Positions 1 to 8,927 of a DNA stretch of 64,000 bases are shown one piece after another. This stretch comes from Fulvivirga sp. M361 (GTDB lineage Bacteria > Bacteroidota > Bacteroidia > Cytophagales > Cyclobacteriaceae): contig NZ_VKDC01000019.1 in the NCBI RefSeq assembly GCF_007097395.1, positions 1-64,000 on the forward strand. Direction: 5' to 3'. The notes under the pieces are model-generated. The model had not been told where the DNA came from. It saw nothing but the letters and a program-made list of their open reading frames with translations, and made no database searches. The translations under genes and the position numbers were made by a program. Numbering within the stretch: position 1 is the first letter of the stretch; each line of letters starts with the position of its first letter.

Positions 1-14
1 GTAAACGTCCGAGG
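1..14. repeat. IS66 terminal inverted repeat, left
   Basis: GTAAACGTCCGAGG, an exact inverted match to 2396-2409. It starts at the first base of the window, so the insertion boundary and the window boundary coincide. Confidence 0.88.
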
Positions 15-27
15 AACCCATATCGGA

Positions 28-1611
28 CTATTTGGGAGCGTCCCTGTAGTTAGCCCAGTTATTTGGCAGAAGCTGATAGAGGTCCTTTTGCTTATGGGAC
101 TGGATTCGCCCGAAGACGTCAGTGAGCCATTCGAGTTCGTTGACATTGTTCTTTTTGCATGTGGCCATAAAGGAGTACATCGCAGCAGTAGCTTCTGCTG
201 CATCATGTGAGCCGGCGAAAAGGTAGTTCTTCCTGCCGATGGCAAGCGGTCGTATCGCGTTTTCCACAAGATTATTGTCGATTTCCAGCTGGCCGTGCTG
301 CACATAAGCGCTTAGCCCCTTCCACCGCGGTAAGGTGTAGTCGATAGCTTTACCCAAGGGACTGCCCGGGAGAGTTTTGAGGGCATGTTCCTTCAGCCAG
401 GTTTCCAGGCGATCTAAAACAGGCGTAGCTTCTTGCTGCCTTCTTTGGGTCCGCGCTTCCCAGCCCAGTCCTTCTTCTCGCATATCTTCCTCCAGTTTGT
501 AAAGCAATTGCATCTCTGAGAGCACATGGTGCGCTTTGGCTTTATCATCCTTGAGTGCATCCACAAACTTTCTTCTGGCATGGGCCATGCAATAGACTAA
601 AGCTACAGAAGGATGATCACCATATAAGGACTCATAGACGCTGTACCCATCGGTTTGGAGGATCCCTTCATACCCTTTGAGCATCTCTCGGGGGCCACTC
701 CTATCACGGCCCTTCCGGTAGTCGAACAGCACCAGCTTGTCAACAGGGGCATGATACACCCACATGTAGCCTTTATGGATCTTGTTGGCCTTTCCCTTAT
801 CCTGGACTTTGATCGGGGATTCATCGACTTGCACGTAAGTTTGGTTAGCGATCAACAGGTTGAGTAGTTCCCATAAAGGAACCAGGTGTTTCCATCCTTT
901 AATGATCCAATCTGATGCAGTAGAAGCCGGTAGATTCTCGCCCAACCTGCGATACTTGCTTATTTGACGATGTAATGGTAAACCATATACATATTTGTCC
1001 AGTATCATCTGGGCGATCAACCCATCAGAAGGAATCCCTTTGTCAATGACCCGCTCGGGGAGCTGGCCAATGAGGATACCCCCACCGTTGGGACGAGCAT
1101 ACTTCGGGCGTACATAGCGCTTGACATAAAACTCAGCAGGGGTCAGCTCCAATACTTCGGTGACTTCTTCACCGATACAAATACAGTCACTCACATCTTC
1201 GGTAGGCTCTATGAGGATGGTCTCCCTTCTCAGATGTTCAGGAAGCTTCATACGCCCGGTACCTTTGGCTCGGGGCTTGGGTGTCTTTTGAGGAGCAGTA
1301 GATGCTGCCTGCTCAGAAAGGTCTTCTTGTAGCTGTTGAGGAGTACCCAAGTCGAAGAGACTCATCTGAGAGAGGTCTACCTCTTTGAGCGGGAGCTTTT
1401 CACTCTTGCTGCCAAAAATGTACTTCCGGAATTTGTCCAGCTCGAAATTGAGCTGATTGATTTGATCATCTTTCTGGGAAAGTTGCTGCTCTTTTTCCGC
1501 CAGGATCTCCTTGGCTTCAGCTAAGGTTTGTTCGGATGTTTCCCGTTCTTTTTCCAGGGTTTTCAGCGACTGCTCGTAGAGTTTTTTGTAGTCTGTCGCT
1601 GTGTTTTTCAT
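28..1611 (-). CDS. tnpC: IS66 family transposase (TnpC, DDE type)
   Basis: This is the catalytic transposase of the IS66 element, about 527 residues, a normal length for the family. The N-terminus (about residues 5-60) is a Gln/Glu/Lys-rich coiled coil corresponding to the IS66 leucine-zipper region. A short Cys-containing segment (DCICIG) sits where the IS66 zinc-finger region is expected. The catalytic domain includes VQVDESPIKV (first Asp of the DDE triad) and the LQTDGYSVY segment. A C-terminal block with DNNLVENAIRPLAIGRKN is typical of IS66 transposases. I chose the ATG at 1611 over an upstream GTG at 1626. It is the last gene of the element and ends 27 bp from its left end. Confidence 0.95.
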   Translation of the reverse strand: MKNTATDYKKLYEQSLKTLEKERETSEQTLAEAKEILAEKEQQLSQKDDQINQLNFELDKFRKYIFGSKSEKLPLKEVDLSQMSLFDLGTPQQLQEDLSEQAASTAPQKTPKPRAKGTGRMKLPEHLRRETILIEPTEDVSDCICIGEEVTEVLELTPAEFYVKRYVRPKYARPNGGGILIGQLPERVIDKGIPSDGLIAQMILDKYVYGLPLHRQISKYRRLGENLPASTASDWIIKGWKHLVPLWELLNLLIANQTYVQVDESPIKVQDKGKANKIHKGYMWVYHAPVDKLVLFDYRKGRDRSGPREMLKGYEGILQTDGYSVYESLYGDHPSVALVYCMAHARRKFVDALKDDKAKAHHVLSEMQLLYKLEEDMREEGLGWEARTQRRQQEATPVLDRLETWLKEHALKTLPGSPLGKAIDYTLPRWKGLSAYVQHGQLEIDNNLVENAIRPLAIGRKNYLFAGSHDAAEATAAMYSFMATCKKNNVNELEWLTDVFGRIQSHKQKDLYQLLPNNWANYRDAPK

Positions 1612-1685
1612 GAGGTGAAGACACACATAAAAAGTGGCCTCAGGGCTATTTAAAGCCCGTTTTTAATGCCAAAACCACACTTTTT

Positions 1686-2033
1686 TTACGCCCGTTGTAA
1701 GGGGGTATAGCGCCGCCTCATGCGCACGGTTTTCAGCATGACCCCCTCCATGAGAAGGGTCAAATCCCGGCTGGTAAGTCGGCTCTGGTGGCCTGAGGGC
1801 CATTCAAAAGTGCCCGCCTCCAGCTTTTTGATGTAAAGCGCAAAACCGTCACGGTCCCACTGCAACAGACGCACCTGGTTGCGGCGCTTACCGATGAACA
1901 CAAAAACATCGCCACTCAGGGGGTCTTCGCCTAACTGGTTGCGAACCAATCCGGATAAAGAATAGATCCCAAACCGCATATCGGTAGGCTCACGGTATAT
2001 AAAGTAACGACAGGTCGGGGTTATGGACAGCAT
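1686..2033 (-). CDS. tnpB: IS66 accessory protein TnpB (Orf2)
   Basis: A 115-residue protein with the hallmarks of IS66 Orf2: an N-terminal DMRFGIYSLSGLV segment, the FVFIGKRRNQVRLLQWDRDGF core, and a C-terminal region rich in basic residues. In IS66 elements TnpB is required along with the transposase for efficient movement, though its biochemical role is not settled. It starts 3 bp after the stop of the orf1 gene, consistent with coupled translation, and precedes the transposase by about 75 bp. The frame is intact. Confidence 0.93.
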   Translation of the reverse strand: MLSITPTCRYFIYREPTDMRFGIYSLSGLVRNQLGEDPLSGDVFVFIGKRRNQVRLLQWDRDGFALYIKKLEAGTFEWPSGHQSRLTSRDLTLLMEGVMLKTVRMRRRYTPLQRA

Positions 2034-2036
2034 AAC

Positions 2037-2351
2037 TTAGTGCAGTAGCGCTTTCATCAAATCAATCTCCAGCGTATCATACCACTCTATGCTCACCCCA
2101 CTCGGAAAGCGGATGATCGCCGATGGTTGTACTGCGCTTGAATCCACACGGTCAACTTCCATCAAGGCAAAACTGTCCGATGGGTCTGCCGATTCAAAGA
2201 AAGGCTCAGCTTCCCGATCGAACTTCCTGGACCAATAGTAGAAGGTGCGGCGGCGGATGCCTTTTTCTGCCGCATAGTCGGCCTTACTCTGTCCTGAGGA
2301 TCGCCAGCTGCTATACTGCTCACCCATCGTCTTCTCGTCATATCTTTTCAT
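2037..2351 (-). CDS. IS66 accessory protein TnpA-like (Orf1)
   Basis: A 104-residue protein encoded first in the IS66 element. The N-terminal half contains a helix-turn-helix-like stretch (WRSSGQSKADYAAEKGI followed by RRRTFYYWSRKF), as in IS66 Orf1/TnpA proteins that are thought to bind DNA. The C-terminal half (VDRVDSS to the end) is variable in the family. Its position next to tnpB and just inside the right inverted repeat supports the assignment more strongly than its sequence alone does. Confidence 0.85.
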   Translation of the reverse strand: MKRYDEKTMGEQYSSWRSSGQSKADYAAEKGIRRRTFYYWSRKFDREAEPFFESADPSDSFALMEVDRVDSSAVQPSAIIRFPSGVSIEWYDTLEIDLMKALLH

Positions 2352-2395
2352 GATACAACGTTAGACCAACGCAACAAAAACTCAAATATGTACTC

Positions 2396-2409
2396 CCTCG
2401 GACGTTTAC
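2396..2409. repeat. IS66 terminal inverted repeat, right
   Basis: CCTCGGACGTTTAC, the reverse complement of bases 1-14. It closes the element about 45 bp upstream of the start of orf1. Confidence 0.88.
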
Positions 2410-2536
2410 ATACATATTCAGGATTATCCGCAAGTAATATTCAGAAACATAGATCACAACAAAAACAAGAGTCAACTGATGTGATGGTCGTGCACTTGAG
2501 CTTATCTTTAAACCTTCCTGATTCTCACTTATTTTC

Positions 2537-2571
2537 AAAAAAAATAACCCCCATGGCGCACCATGGGGGTT
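2537..2571 (-). terminator. Rho-independent terminator of the dcw cluster (after ftsZ)
   Basis: A perfect 11-bp stem (AACCCCCATGG at 2546-2556 with CCATGGGGGTT at 2561-2571) and a 4-base loop, followed on the minus strand by a run of T (plus-strand A tract at 2537-2544). It lies about 115 bp downstream of the ftsZ stop and insulates the cluster from the IS66 element. Confidence 0.9.
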
Positions 2572-2685
2572 CAGCTGAAAAAATATTGCCATTACAGCAC
2601 CGGCCAAAAAATTTACAACCAACAACCACTACGAATTTGGAATGTAAGCCGGTTTCAGTGCTGCAATGTCAATCAGTCTGTTTCT

Positions 2686-4227
2686 TTAATCCACGTTATC
2701 ATGTAGAAATTTATTATTTCCCAGTATCTGGTTATCATCGTTCAAATTGTATTTAGATACATGCGACTCAGAAGAATGAGGCACATTTTGTAATCGCACA
2801 TCTTTTCTCAGATAAGCAGGCACATCGAGTTTTTCTTTGAATTCATCTGTATTCATTTCCACCTTGTTCAATCCCCTTAACTTGTTCAGACGCTCTTGTG
2901 CTTTCTGCTGTAAACGATCCCGGGTAGTAGTAATATCTCTTGTACTTTCATCCTCCACAGCCTCATTGGTTCTGTCCTCGTTCATTATTTCAAACTCCTC
3001 CTCCAGTTCCGAAAACAAGCCGTCCTCACCCTTATCATCTCCATCATTTGCCTGATTCACAGGGCTGGCAAAGGAATAGCCACGATCAGGGCCCATGGGA
3101 GATTCTTCTACTTTGGTATCGGCATCACGCGTAGTGATCTCAGAAGATTGATTGACAGAATTATCAATTTCAAAAAGGTCAATTTGCTGATTAGAAGACT
3201 CCAGGTTATAAACCTTACGATCATTATCTTCCTTCATCATCGACTGCCTTTTATCATTATCAAAACCAGTGGCTATTACCGTTACCCGAATGCTGTCCTC
3301 TAAATTAGGATCCACACCATGGCCGAATATTACTTCAGCTTCATCTCCCGCCTGGTCCTGAATATATTCTGTGATCTCAGTAAGTTCATCCATTTGCAGT
3401 TCAGCCTTTTCACCGGAGATGATAGAAAGCAATATCTTTTGTGCCCCTAAAATATCACGGTTATCCAATAATGGTGATGCCAACGCCTCTTCAGCAGCCT
3501 TTCGGGCCCTGTTCTCCCCTTTGGTTTGAGAACACCCCATTACTGCAGCACCTGCGTTGTACATCACAGTACGAACGTCCTGAAAGTCTACATTCACATA
3601 ACCTGCTACGGTGATGATCTCTGCTATTCCTTTGGCCGCTGTAGTTAATATATTGTCTGCCTGAGCAAAGGCACTGCCTATGGACAAGTTGCCATGTATT
3701 TCTCTCAGTTTATCATTAAGTATTACCAGTACCGTATCGCAATTGGCTTTGAGTTCACTTATCCCCTGCTCCGCCTGGGCCCTCTTCTTCTTTCCTTCAA
3801 AAACAAACGGTGCGGTAATAATGCCAACCGTAAGAATGTCCATTTCTTTGGCAATTTTCGCAATAACCGGTGCTGCTCCTGTACCGGTTCCACCCCCCAT
3901 TCCTGCGGTGATAAACACCATCTTAGTATCATTTCCCAAGAGATCCCGAATATCTTCTCTGCTTTCCAGCGCAGCATCTTTTCCTACCTCCGGATTGGCA
4001 CCTGCCCCCAGCCCTTCTGTTAGATTAACTCCTATTTGAAGTTTCCCAGGTACTGCATTAGATTTCAGCGCCTGTGAGTCCGTGTTACAAACAATGAACT
4101 CCACATCTTTAATACCTTGATTAAACATGTGGTTAACTGCATTACTTCCACCACCACCAACACCGATCACTTTAATGATCGATTTGTGATGGGTCGGTAA
4201 ATCGAATTTATATGCATCTTCAGACAT
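2686..4227 (-). CDS. ftsZ: Cell division protein FtsZ
   Basis: The tubulin-like GTPase that forms the Z ring at the division site. The nucleotide-binding region is plain: GGGGSN at residues 24-28, the tubulin signature GGGTGTG at 111-117, and the T7 loop NVDFQD at 212-217 that completes GTP hydrolysis in the neighbouring subunit. The 513-residue length reflects a long acidic linker (about 325-460). A VPAYLRK motif at 469-475 resembles the conserved C-terminal peptide that binds FtsA, but 38 more residues follow it, ending FLHDNVD. The gene is last in the dcw cluster, 43 bp after ftsA, and is followed by a strong terminator. Confidence 0.98.
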   Translation of the reverse strand: MSEDAYKFDLPTHHKSIIKVIGVGGGGSNAVNHMFNQGIKDVEFIVCNTDSQALKSNAVPGKLQIGVNLTEGLGAGANPEVGKDAALESREDIRDLLGNDTKMVFITAGMGGGTGTGAAPVIAKIAKEMDILTVGIITAPFVFEGKKKRAQAEQGISELKANCDTVLVILNDKLREIHGNLSIGSAFAQADNILTTAAKGIAEIITVAGYVNVDFQDVRTVMYNAGAAVMGCSQTKGENRARKAAEEALASPLLDNRDILGAQKILLSIISGEKAELQMDELTEITEYIQDQAGDEAEVIFGHGVDPNLEDSIRVTVIATGFDNDKRQSMMKEDNDRKVYNLESSNQQIDLFEIDNSVNQSSEITTRDADTKVEESPMGPDRGYSFASPVNQANDGDDKGEDGLFSELEEEFEIMNEDRTNEAVEDESTRDITTTRDRLQQKAQERLNKLRGLNKVEMNTDEFKEKLDVPAYLRKDVRLQNVPHSSESHVSKYNLNDDNQILGNNKFLHDNVD

Positions 4228-4270
4228 ATTATGAATATTTAGTGGTTGTCTAATTTTTTGTCAGCTCTTC

Positions 4271-5575
4271 TTAATAATCGTTTTTCCCGTCAAGGTCATC
4301 AATCAGCAAACCTTTCGTCTTGTTAAGGATCTTAGAAAAGAAATCTCCTGTAGATTCTCTTTTTCTACCTGTATGGCTCTTTACGTGTTCTTTGGATTCG
4401 TTGTATCTGTTTTCACGTTCATCTAACGCTCTGAATCCTGAAAGCACCAATCCAACTGAAGTAGCATACATCGGACTTTTCACAGCGTCTACTTTACTTC
4501 TGCCCAGATGCTCATTAGGGTATCCTATACGAGCATCCATTCCTGTCATATATTCTACTAACTGTTTCAAACTATTTAATTGAGACCCACCGCCGGTAAT
4601 TACTATTCCACCTGCCAGCCTGTTTTCAAAGCCCGAGGTAATGATCTCCATGTGAGCCAGTTCCACAATCTCTTCCATTCGGGCCTCAATGATATGCGCC
4701 AGGTTTTTGATCGATATCTCTTTAGGTGCACGGTTGCGAATGCCCGGAATAGAAACAATTTCATTCGGACTTGCTTCCTCTCCTATGGCCTTCCCAAACT
4801 TGGTCTTCAATAATTCCGCCTGGTGCTGCATCACCATACAGCCTTGCTTGATATCTGAAGTGATGATATTACCACCAAATGGAATGACGGCCGTATGACG
4901 TATGATATTATCGTGAAAAATGGCAATATCCGTAGTACCACCCCCAATATCGATCAAACATATACCTGCTTCCTTTTCTTCATCGCTGAGTACAGCCAGG
5001 CTGGACGCTAGTGGTTCAAGGATCAGGTTCTCTATTTCCAGTCCTGCTCTTCGTACACATTTATTGATATTATTGATGGCGTTTGTCTGAGCAGTGATCA
5101 CGTGGAAATCCGCTTCCAGTTTTACTCCTGACATACCTACCGGATCTTTAATACCATCTTCATAATCTACCGTATAATCCTGTGGCATAACGTGAATAAT
5201 TTCACTGCCCGGTGGGATCACAATACGATACATATCATTATTCAGACGATTGATATCTTCAATAGTAATTTCATCTTCGTTGGAATCACGTGTAATACTA
5301 CCATGATGTATAGAGCTTTTAATATGCTGACCCGCTATACCTACATTTACGACACGAATGTCGATCCCTGCCTCATCTTCAGCCTGTCTGACAGCTTTTT
5401 CTATGGCCGCTACTGTTTTGTCAATATTGGTGACGATACCGCGAATCACACCATCGGATTCAGCTTTTCCCATCCCCAGGACCTCAAGTTTACCAAACTC
5501 ATTTTTACGTCCTACAATCGCGCAGATCTTGGTGGTCCCAATATCAAGTCCGACGACGATTTTTTCATTTTCCAT
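4271..5575 (-). CDS. ftsA: Cell division protein FtsA
   Basis: An actin-fold ATPase that tethers FtsZ to the membrane and recruits later divisome proteins. The phosphate-1 motif LDIGTTK is at residues 10-16 and phosphate-2 reads IDIGGGTTDIAIF; a GGGSQL adenosine-type motif follows, and the characteristic 1C-domain region lies between the first two. Length (434) is usual for Bacteroidota. The basic stretch near the C-terminus (HTGRKRESTGDFFSKI) followed by LNKTKGLLIDDL could act as the membrane-targeting helix. It lies between ftsQ and ftsZ, the classical order. Confidence 0.97.
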   Translation of the reverse strand: MENEKIVVGLDIGTTKICAIVGRKNEFGKLEVLGMGKAESDGVIRGIVTNIDKTVAAIEKAVRQAEDEAGIDIRVVNVGIAGQHIKSSIHHGSITRDSNEDEITIEDINRLNNDMYRIVIPPGSEIIHVMPQDYTVDYEDGIKDPVGMSGVKLEADFHVITAQTNAINNINKCVRRAGLEIENLILEPLASSLAVLSDEEKEAGICLIDIGGGTTDIAIFHDNIIRHTAVIPFGGNIITSDIKQGCMVMQHQAELLKTKFGKAIGEEASPNEIVSIPGIRNRAPKEISIKNLAHIIEARMEEIVELAHMEIITSGFENRLAGGIVITGGGSQLNSLKQLVEYMTGMDARIGYPNEHLGRSKVDAVKSPMYATSVGLVLSGFRALDERENRYNESKEHVKSHTGRKRESTGDFFSKILNKTKGLLIDDLDGKNDY

Positions 5576-5657
5576 GGTTGCAAATTTTATAGTGTTAGTG
5601 GTTGTTAATTTTCTTAATCATTGGTCGTGAGTCTTCCATCAATAGTCCTTAGTACTT

Positions 5658-6422
5658 TCATTCTGCTATTATTTGATTTTTGTACTTCAGATTAACTCGC
5701 CGGTAGCCATTCCATCCTTTTCTGGGTAAGATCTGAGTGTAAAATGTTTTTAACCTTCTGAACTTATCCTCTACATTCTCCGGCTTACCGAACTCTACGA
5801 TCTGTTTAGTCACCTGGGGATACATCGTTATCTCCAGGTTTTTATCAATGTCTATCTGTGCTACCTGAGCCTTCCAAAATTTATCTTTGTCAATGAAATT
5901 CATCAGCTTGAATAATGCTTTACCTTCCGGTGTTTCATTTAAGTCTTGCCTGATCAATTCAGGAACATAATCTCCGGAAACCAATAAGGTACGAGTAGCA
6001 AACTTGGAAGAAGGTGGTAAAATAGCGCCATCCAGTGCAATAAACTCACCTGGACGCCCCTCGCGGATCACACGGGCAAATGGTCTTCTCAGTGTCACAT
6101 TTACCAATATATTTCCTTTCAGGTCTTTGTAGATCTCTGCCTTCTTTATAAAACGCTCTTCTTTGACACGCTGCTCCATTGCCTTTAGGTTTAGATCGTT
6201 GAAGCTGGCGCCAATCACTACATAAGCGCCCTGGTCTGTGATCAGATTTGTGACGTCCTGTTCGTCTACGAAAAAATTCTCATGCTGATTATCAATTCGG
6301 ATCACGACTTCTTTACATAAATCGCTATCATTATCCCGCTCGGAGAAGGCAATTGTGATAATCATCACCGCAGCAATCACAGCCATGGTGATACTTTTAT
6401 AATTTCTTATGCTACGCCACAT
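5658..6422 (-). CDS. ftsQ: Cell division protein FtsQ/DivIB
   Basis: A bitopic divisome protein of 254 residues. A short basic cytoplasmic N-terminus is followed by one membrane helix (about residues 11-26, ITMAVIAAVMIITIAF) and a periplasmic POTRA-like region, with the FVDEQDVTNLI and FIKKAEIYKD segments typical of FtsQ. FtsQ bridges FtsL/FtsB and the cytoplasmic divisome. The start overlaps the end of murC by 11 bp, indicating coupled translation. Sequence conservation is low in this family, so position between murC and ftsA carries much of the assignment. Confidence 0.92.
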   Translation of the reverse strand: MWRSIRNYKSITMAVIAAVMIITIAFSERDNDSDLCKEVVIRIDNQHENFFVDEQDVTNLITDQGAYVVIGASFNDLNLKAMEQRVKEERFIKKAEIYKDLKGNILVNVTLRRPFARVIREGRPGEFIALDGAILPPSSKFATRTLLVSGDYVPELIRQDLNETPEGKALFKLMNFIDKDKFWKAQVAQIDIDKNLEITMYPQVTKQIVEFGKPENVEDKFRRLKTFYTQILPRKGWNGYRRVNLKYKNQIIAE

Positions 6423-7800
6423 GATACCTCCTTTCCAGGTTTTCTTTTAACGGAGCCACTAACTGATCAATATCACCGGCACCTATGGTAGCCACCACTT
6501 CCAGTTCTTTTGTATCGAGAAAGTCCATTAACCCGTCTTTTGAAATACATATTTTATTCTCAATCAGGATCTTATCTAAGATCATAGCAGATGTCACTCC
6601 TTCAATCTGCTCTTCTCTGGCCGGATAAATATCCAAAAGGATAATTTCATCTGCCAGGCCAAGGCTAACGGCAAATTCATCCACAAAGTCACGTGTTCTG
6701 GTAAACAGGTGGGGTTGGAAAATGACCGTTATCTTTTTGCCGGGGTAAAGCGCTTTTAACGACGTCAGGAATGATTCTATTTCGGTAGGGTGGTGTGCGT
6801 AGTCATCAATAAAAACGACTTTATCTGATCTAAGCACAAATTCAAATCGTCGCTTTACTCCACGGTAAGATGCGACGCCTGTTTTGATATCATCCGCTGA
6901 AACTCCTAATTCCAATGCCACGGCAATAGCTGCGGTAACATTCTCTACATTATGAAAACCGGGAACGCCAAGCGTAATTTTCTCAATTTTGCACTGCTCG
7001 TCACAATAGTTGAATATAAAAAATCCATCTGCGATGGTAATGTTGCTTGCAAAAAATTGTCCCCGGTTTAATCCATAAGTGCTTATTAATTTTGAGTTGG
7101 TATTATCTGTAATGGCAGAAGCCACTTTTTCGGTCACAAAAAGTCTTCCGTTATTTTTTATTTGACTGATAAACTGCTTAAAAGAGTTTTTCAGGCTGTC
7201 TTCATCTCCATAGATGTCCAAATGGTCCGCATCAACAGATGTGATCACGGCTATGTCGGGATGCAGCGTAAGAAATGAGCGATCAAACTCATCTGCTTCT
7301 ACCACCGCTATGGCATTATTGTCCTTATTTTCTATGAAGTTAGAATCGTAGTTCGTGGCTATCCCTCCCAGAAATGCAGTGATGTCCTTACCTGCTGATT
7401 TCAAAATATGTGCCACCATAGAAGAAGTAGTAGTTTTACCATGTGTGCCTGCTACGGCTACCGTAGTAAAACTACTTGAGATCATCCCCAATACTTGTGA
7501 ACGCTTATACATCGGAAGATCAGCGGCACTTAAATGATTTAACTCCTTATGATCTTTAGGAATGGCAGGAGTAATCACTATCAAACATTTTGTATTGAAT
7601 ACTGTTTTCGGAATCAAAGCAACATCGTCATCATAATGAATATCTATTCCCTCTGCAGTTAATTGTTGTGTCAAAGGTGTGGAGGTGCGGTCATAGCCTG
7701 CTACAAAATAGCCATTGGCATTAAACCAACGTGCCAGAGCGCTCATGCCTATGCCGCCAATCCCAATAAAATATGCGCTATCGTATTCTCTGATGTTCAA
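6412..7800 (-). CDS. murC: UDP-N-acetylmuramate--L-alanine ligase MurC
   Basis: Adds L-alanine to UDP-MurNAc, the first step of stem-peptide synthesis, in the cytoplasm. The N-terminal Rossmann motif FIGIGGIGMSALA (about residues 11-23), the ATP-binding GTHGKTTT (118-125), and EADEFDRSF in the Mur central domain identify MurC. The frame begins at TTG (7800-7798), which overlaps the murG stop as TTGA. That overlap and the position of the Rossmann strand make TTG the likely true start. Length 462 is normal. Confidence 0.97.
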   Translation of the reverse strand: MNIREYDSAYFIGIGGIGMSALARWFNANGYFVAGYDRTSTPLTQQLTAEGIDIHYDDDVALIPKTVFNTKCLIVITPAIPKDHKELNHLSAADLPMYKRSQVLGMISSSFTTVAVAGTHGKTTTSSMVAHILKSAGKDITAFLGGIATNYDSNFIENKDNNAIAVVEADEFDRSFLTLHPDIAVITSVDADHLDIYGDEDSLKNSFKQFISQIKNNGRLFVTEKVASAITDNTNSKLISTYGLNRGQFFASNITIADGFFIFNYCDEQCKIEKITLGVPGFHNVENVTAAIAVALELGVSADDIKTGVASYRGVKRRFEFVLRSDKVVFIDDYAHHPTEIESFLTSLKALYPGKKITVIFQPHLFTRTRDFVDEFAVSLGLADEIILLDIYPAREEQIEGVTSAMILDKILIENKICISKDGLMDFLDTKELEVVATIGAGDIDQLVAPLKENLERRYHVA

Positions 7801-8906
7801 GCTACGAGTTCCATTAATTCATTTACAATCTCTTCTGTTGCCTTGGGCTTACCCAGCATTTTTATATTCTTTGATAACTCTGCCTTTTTATCTTCATCCT
7901 TTAGTAATTCCAATGCCCTGGTGATCATACACTCCCGGGCATTACTATCTTTTATCATTAAAGCCGCATTTTTTGATGTTAATGCACTGGCATTTTTAGT
8001 CTGATGATCTTCTGCTACGTTGGGAGAAGGTATAAAGATCACCGGCTTACCCACCAGGCACAGTTCGGAAATAGACAATGCTCCGGCCCTGGAGATGACT
8101 ATGTCAGCAGCGGCATATGCCAAATCCATTTCCTTAATAAACTCCAGAACATGAATAGATGTCAGGTCAAAGTCTTTGGTCCTTTCTTTCATCTCCTGGT
8201 AATAAAATTTACCTGTCTGCCATAAAAGCTGTGTACCGGAGTCAACCACTTTTTGCAAGTGTTCAATGACACTGGCGTTAATCGTTCTTGCTCCCAGGCT
8301 ACCACCTATCACCAGTAATACCGGTTTCGATGCGTCCAGTTTAAAATGATCATGTGCCGCAGCCTTTTTATCCGAAACGGAAAGAATATCGTTTCTTACC
8401 GGATTGCCTGTAAGGACTAGTTTTTCATTAGGAAAATATTTATCCATACCATCATATGCCACGCAAACTTTAGTTACTTTTTTGCCCAGGCGCTGGTTCG
8501 TGATACCGGCATGAGAGTTTTGCTCCTGGATCATAGTAGGAAGTTTTCTGGAACCGGCAGCGAGCATAATAGGCCCACTGGCATAGCCTCCAAAACCGAT
8601 GATGGCATCTGGCTTAAACTTTTTTATTATACGCTTAGCAGATAATACACTCATAATTACTTTGAGTGGGAACAGCAAATTTTGTAAAGTGATCTTACGC
8701 TGAAGGCCACTGATCCACAGCCCTACGATCTCAAAGCCTGCTTCCGGAACCTTGGTCATTTCCATTTTACCCTGCGCTCCTACAAACAGTATTTCAGCCT
8801 CTTTAAGGCGCTTCTTTATCTCATTCGCCACCGCCAATGCAGGATAAATGTGACCACCGGTTCCACCGCCGCTAATGATAAATCGATATGGTTTTTGCTT
8901 TTCTAT
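7797..8906 (-). CDS. murG: Lipid II synthase MurG; 5' end irregular
   Basis: The glycosyltransferase that adds GlcNAc to lipid I to make lipid II at the inner membrane face. The UDP-GlcNAc motif (GGSLGARTIN), the SRAGALSISEL block and the PSPNVAEDHQTKNA loop are present. The N-terminal lipid-binding motif SGGGTGGHIYPALAVA is encoded at about 8873-8827, upstream of the TTG at 8837, so that TTG cannot be the start. No ATG, GTG or TTG lies between the motif and the in-frame TAA at 8921-8919; only ATA (8906) or ACG is available. However, an ATG at 8932, overlapping the ftsW stop as ATGA, would read straight into this frame if one A were removed from the nearby A4 run. The gene is essential, so a sequencing indel or unusual start is more likely than inactivation. 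Confidence 0.9.
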   Translation of the reverse strand: MEKQKPYRFIISGGGTGGHIYPALAVANEIKKRLKEAEILFVGAQGKMEMTKVPEAGFEIVGLWISGLQRKITLQNLLFPLKVIMSVLSAKRIIKKFKPDAIIGFGGYASGPIMLAAGSRKLPTMIQEQNSHAGITNQRLGKKVTKVCVAYDGMDKYFPNEKLVLTGNPVRNDILSVSDKKAAAHDHFKLDASKPVLLVIGGSLGARTINASVIEHLQKVVDSGTQLLWQTGKFYYQEMKERTKDFDLTSIHVLEFIKEMDLAYAAADIVISRAGALSISELCLVGKPVIFIPSPNVAEDHQTKNASALTSKNAALMIKDSNARECMITRALELLKDEDKKAELSKNIKMLGKPKATEEIVNELMELVA

Positions 8907-8927
8907 CGTTCTTTTATTTTATCCTGT

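Larger units (their letters stand above)
1..2409 (-). mobile_element. IS66-family insertion sequence, complete
   Basis: Three minus-strand genes in the usual IS66 order (accessory orf1, orf2/TnpB, then the DDE transposase) lie between matching terminal inverted repeats. The left end reads GTAAACGTCCGAGG at 1-14 and its exact reverse complement lies at 2396-2409; ends beginning GTAA are typical of IS66 elements. All three reading frames look intact, so the copy may be functional. The left flank is outside the window, so the 8-bp target duplication cannot be confirmed; the candidate right-hand copy is the 8 bases from 2410. The element sits about 130 bp beyond the ftsZ terminator, so it does not disrupt the dcw cluster. 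Confidence 0.93.

Noticed and set aside
2388-2756. 122-codon plus-strand frame across the ftsZ terminator
   Set aside because: It runs through the IS66 right repeat and the ftsZ terminator and enters ftsZ antisense; no motif or start context.
3680-4039. Long plus-strand frames antisense to ftsZ
   Set aside because: Shadow frames of the conserved GTPase region; composition and lack of motifs show no coding.
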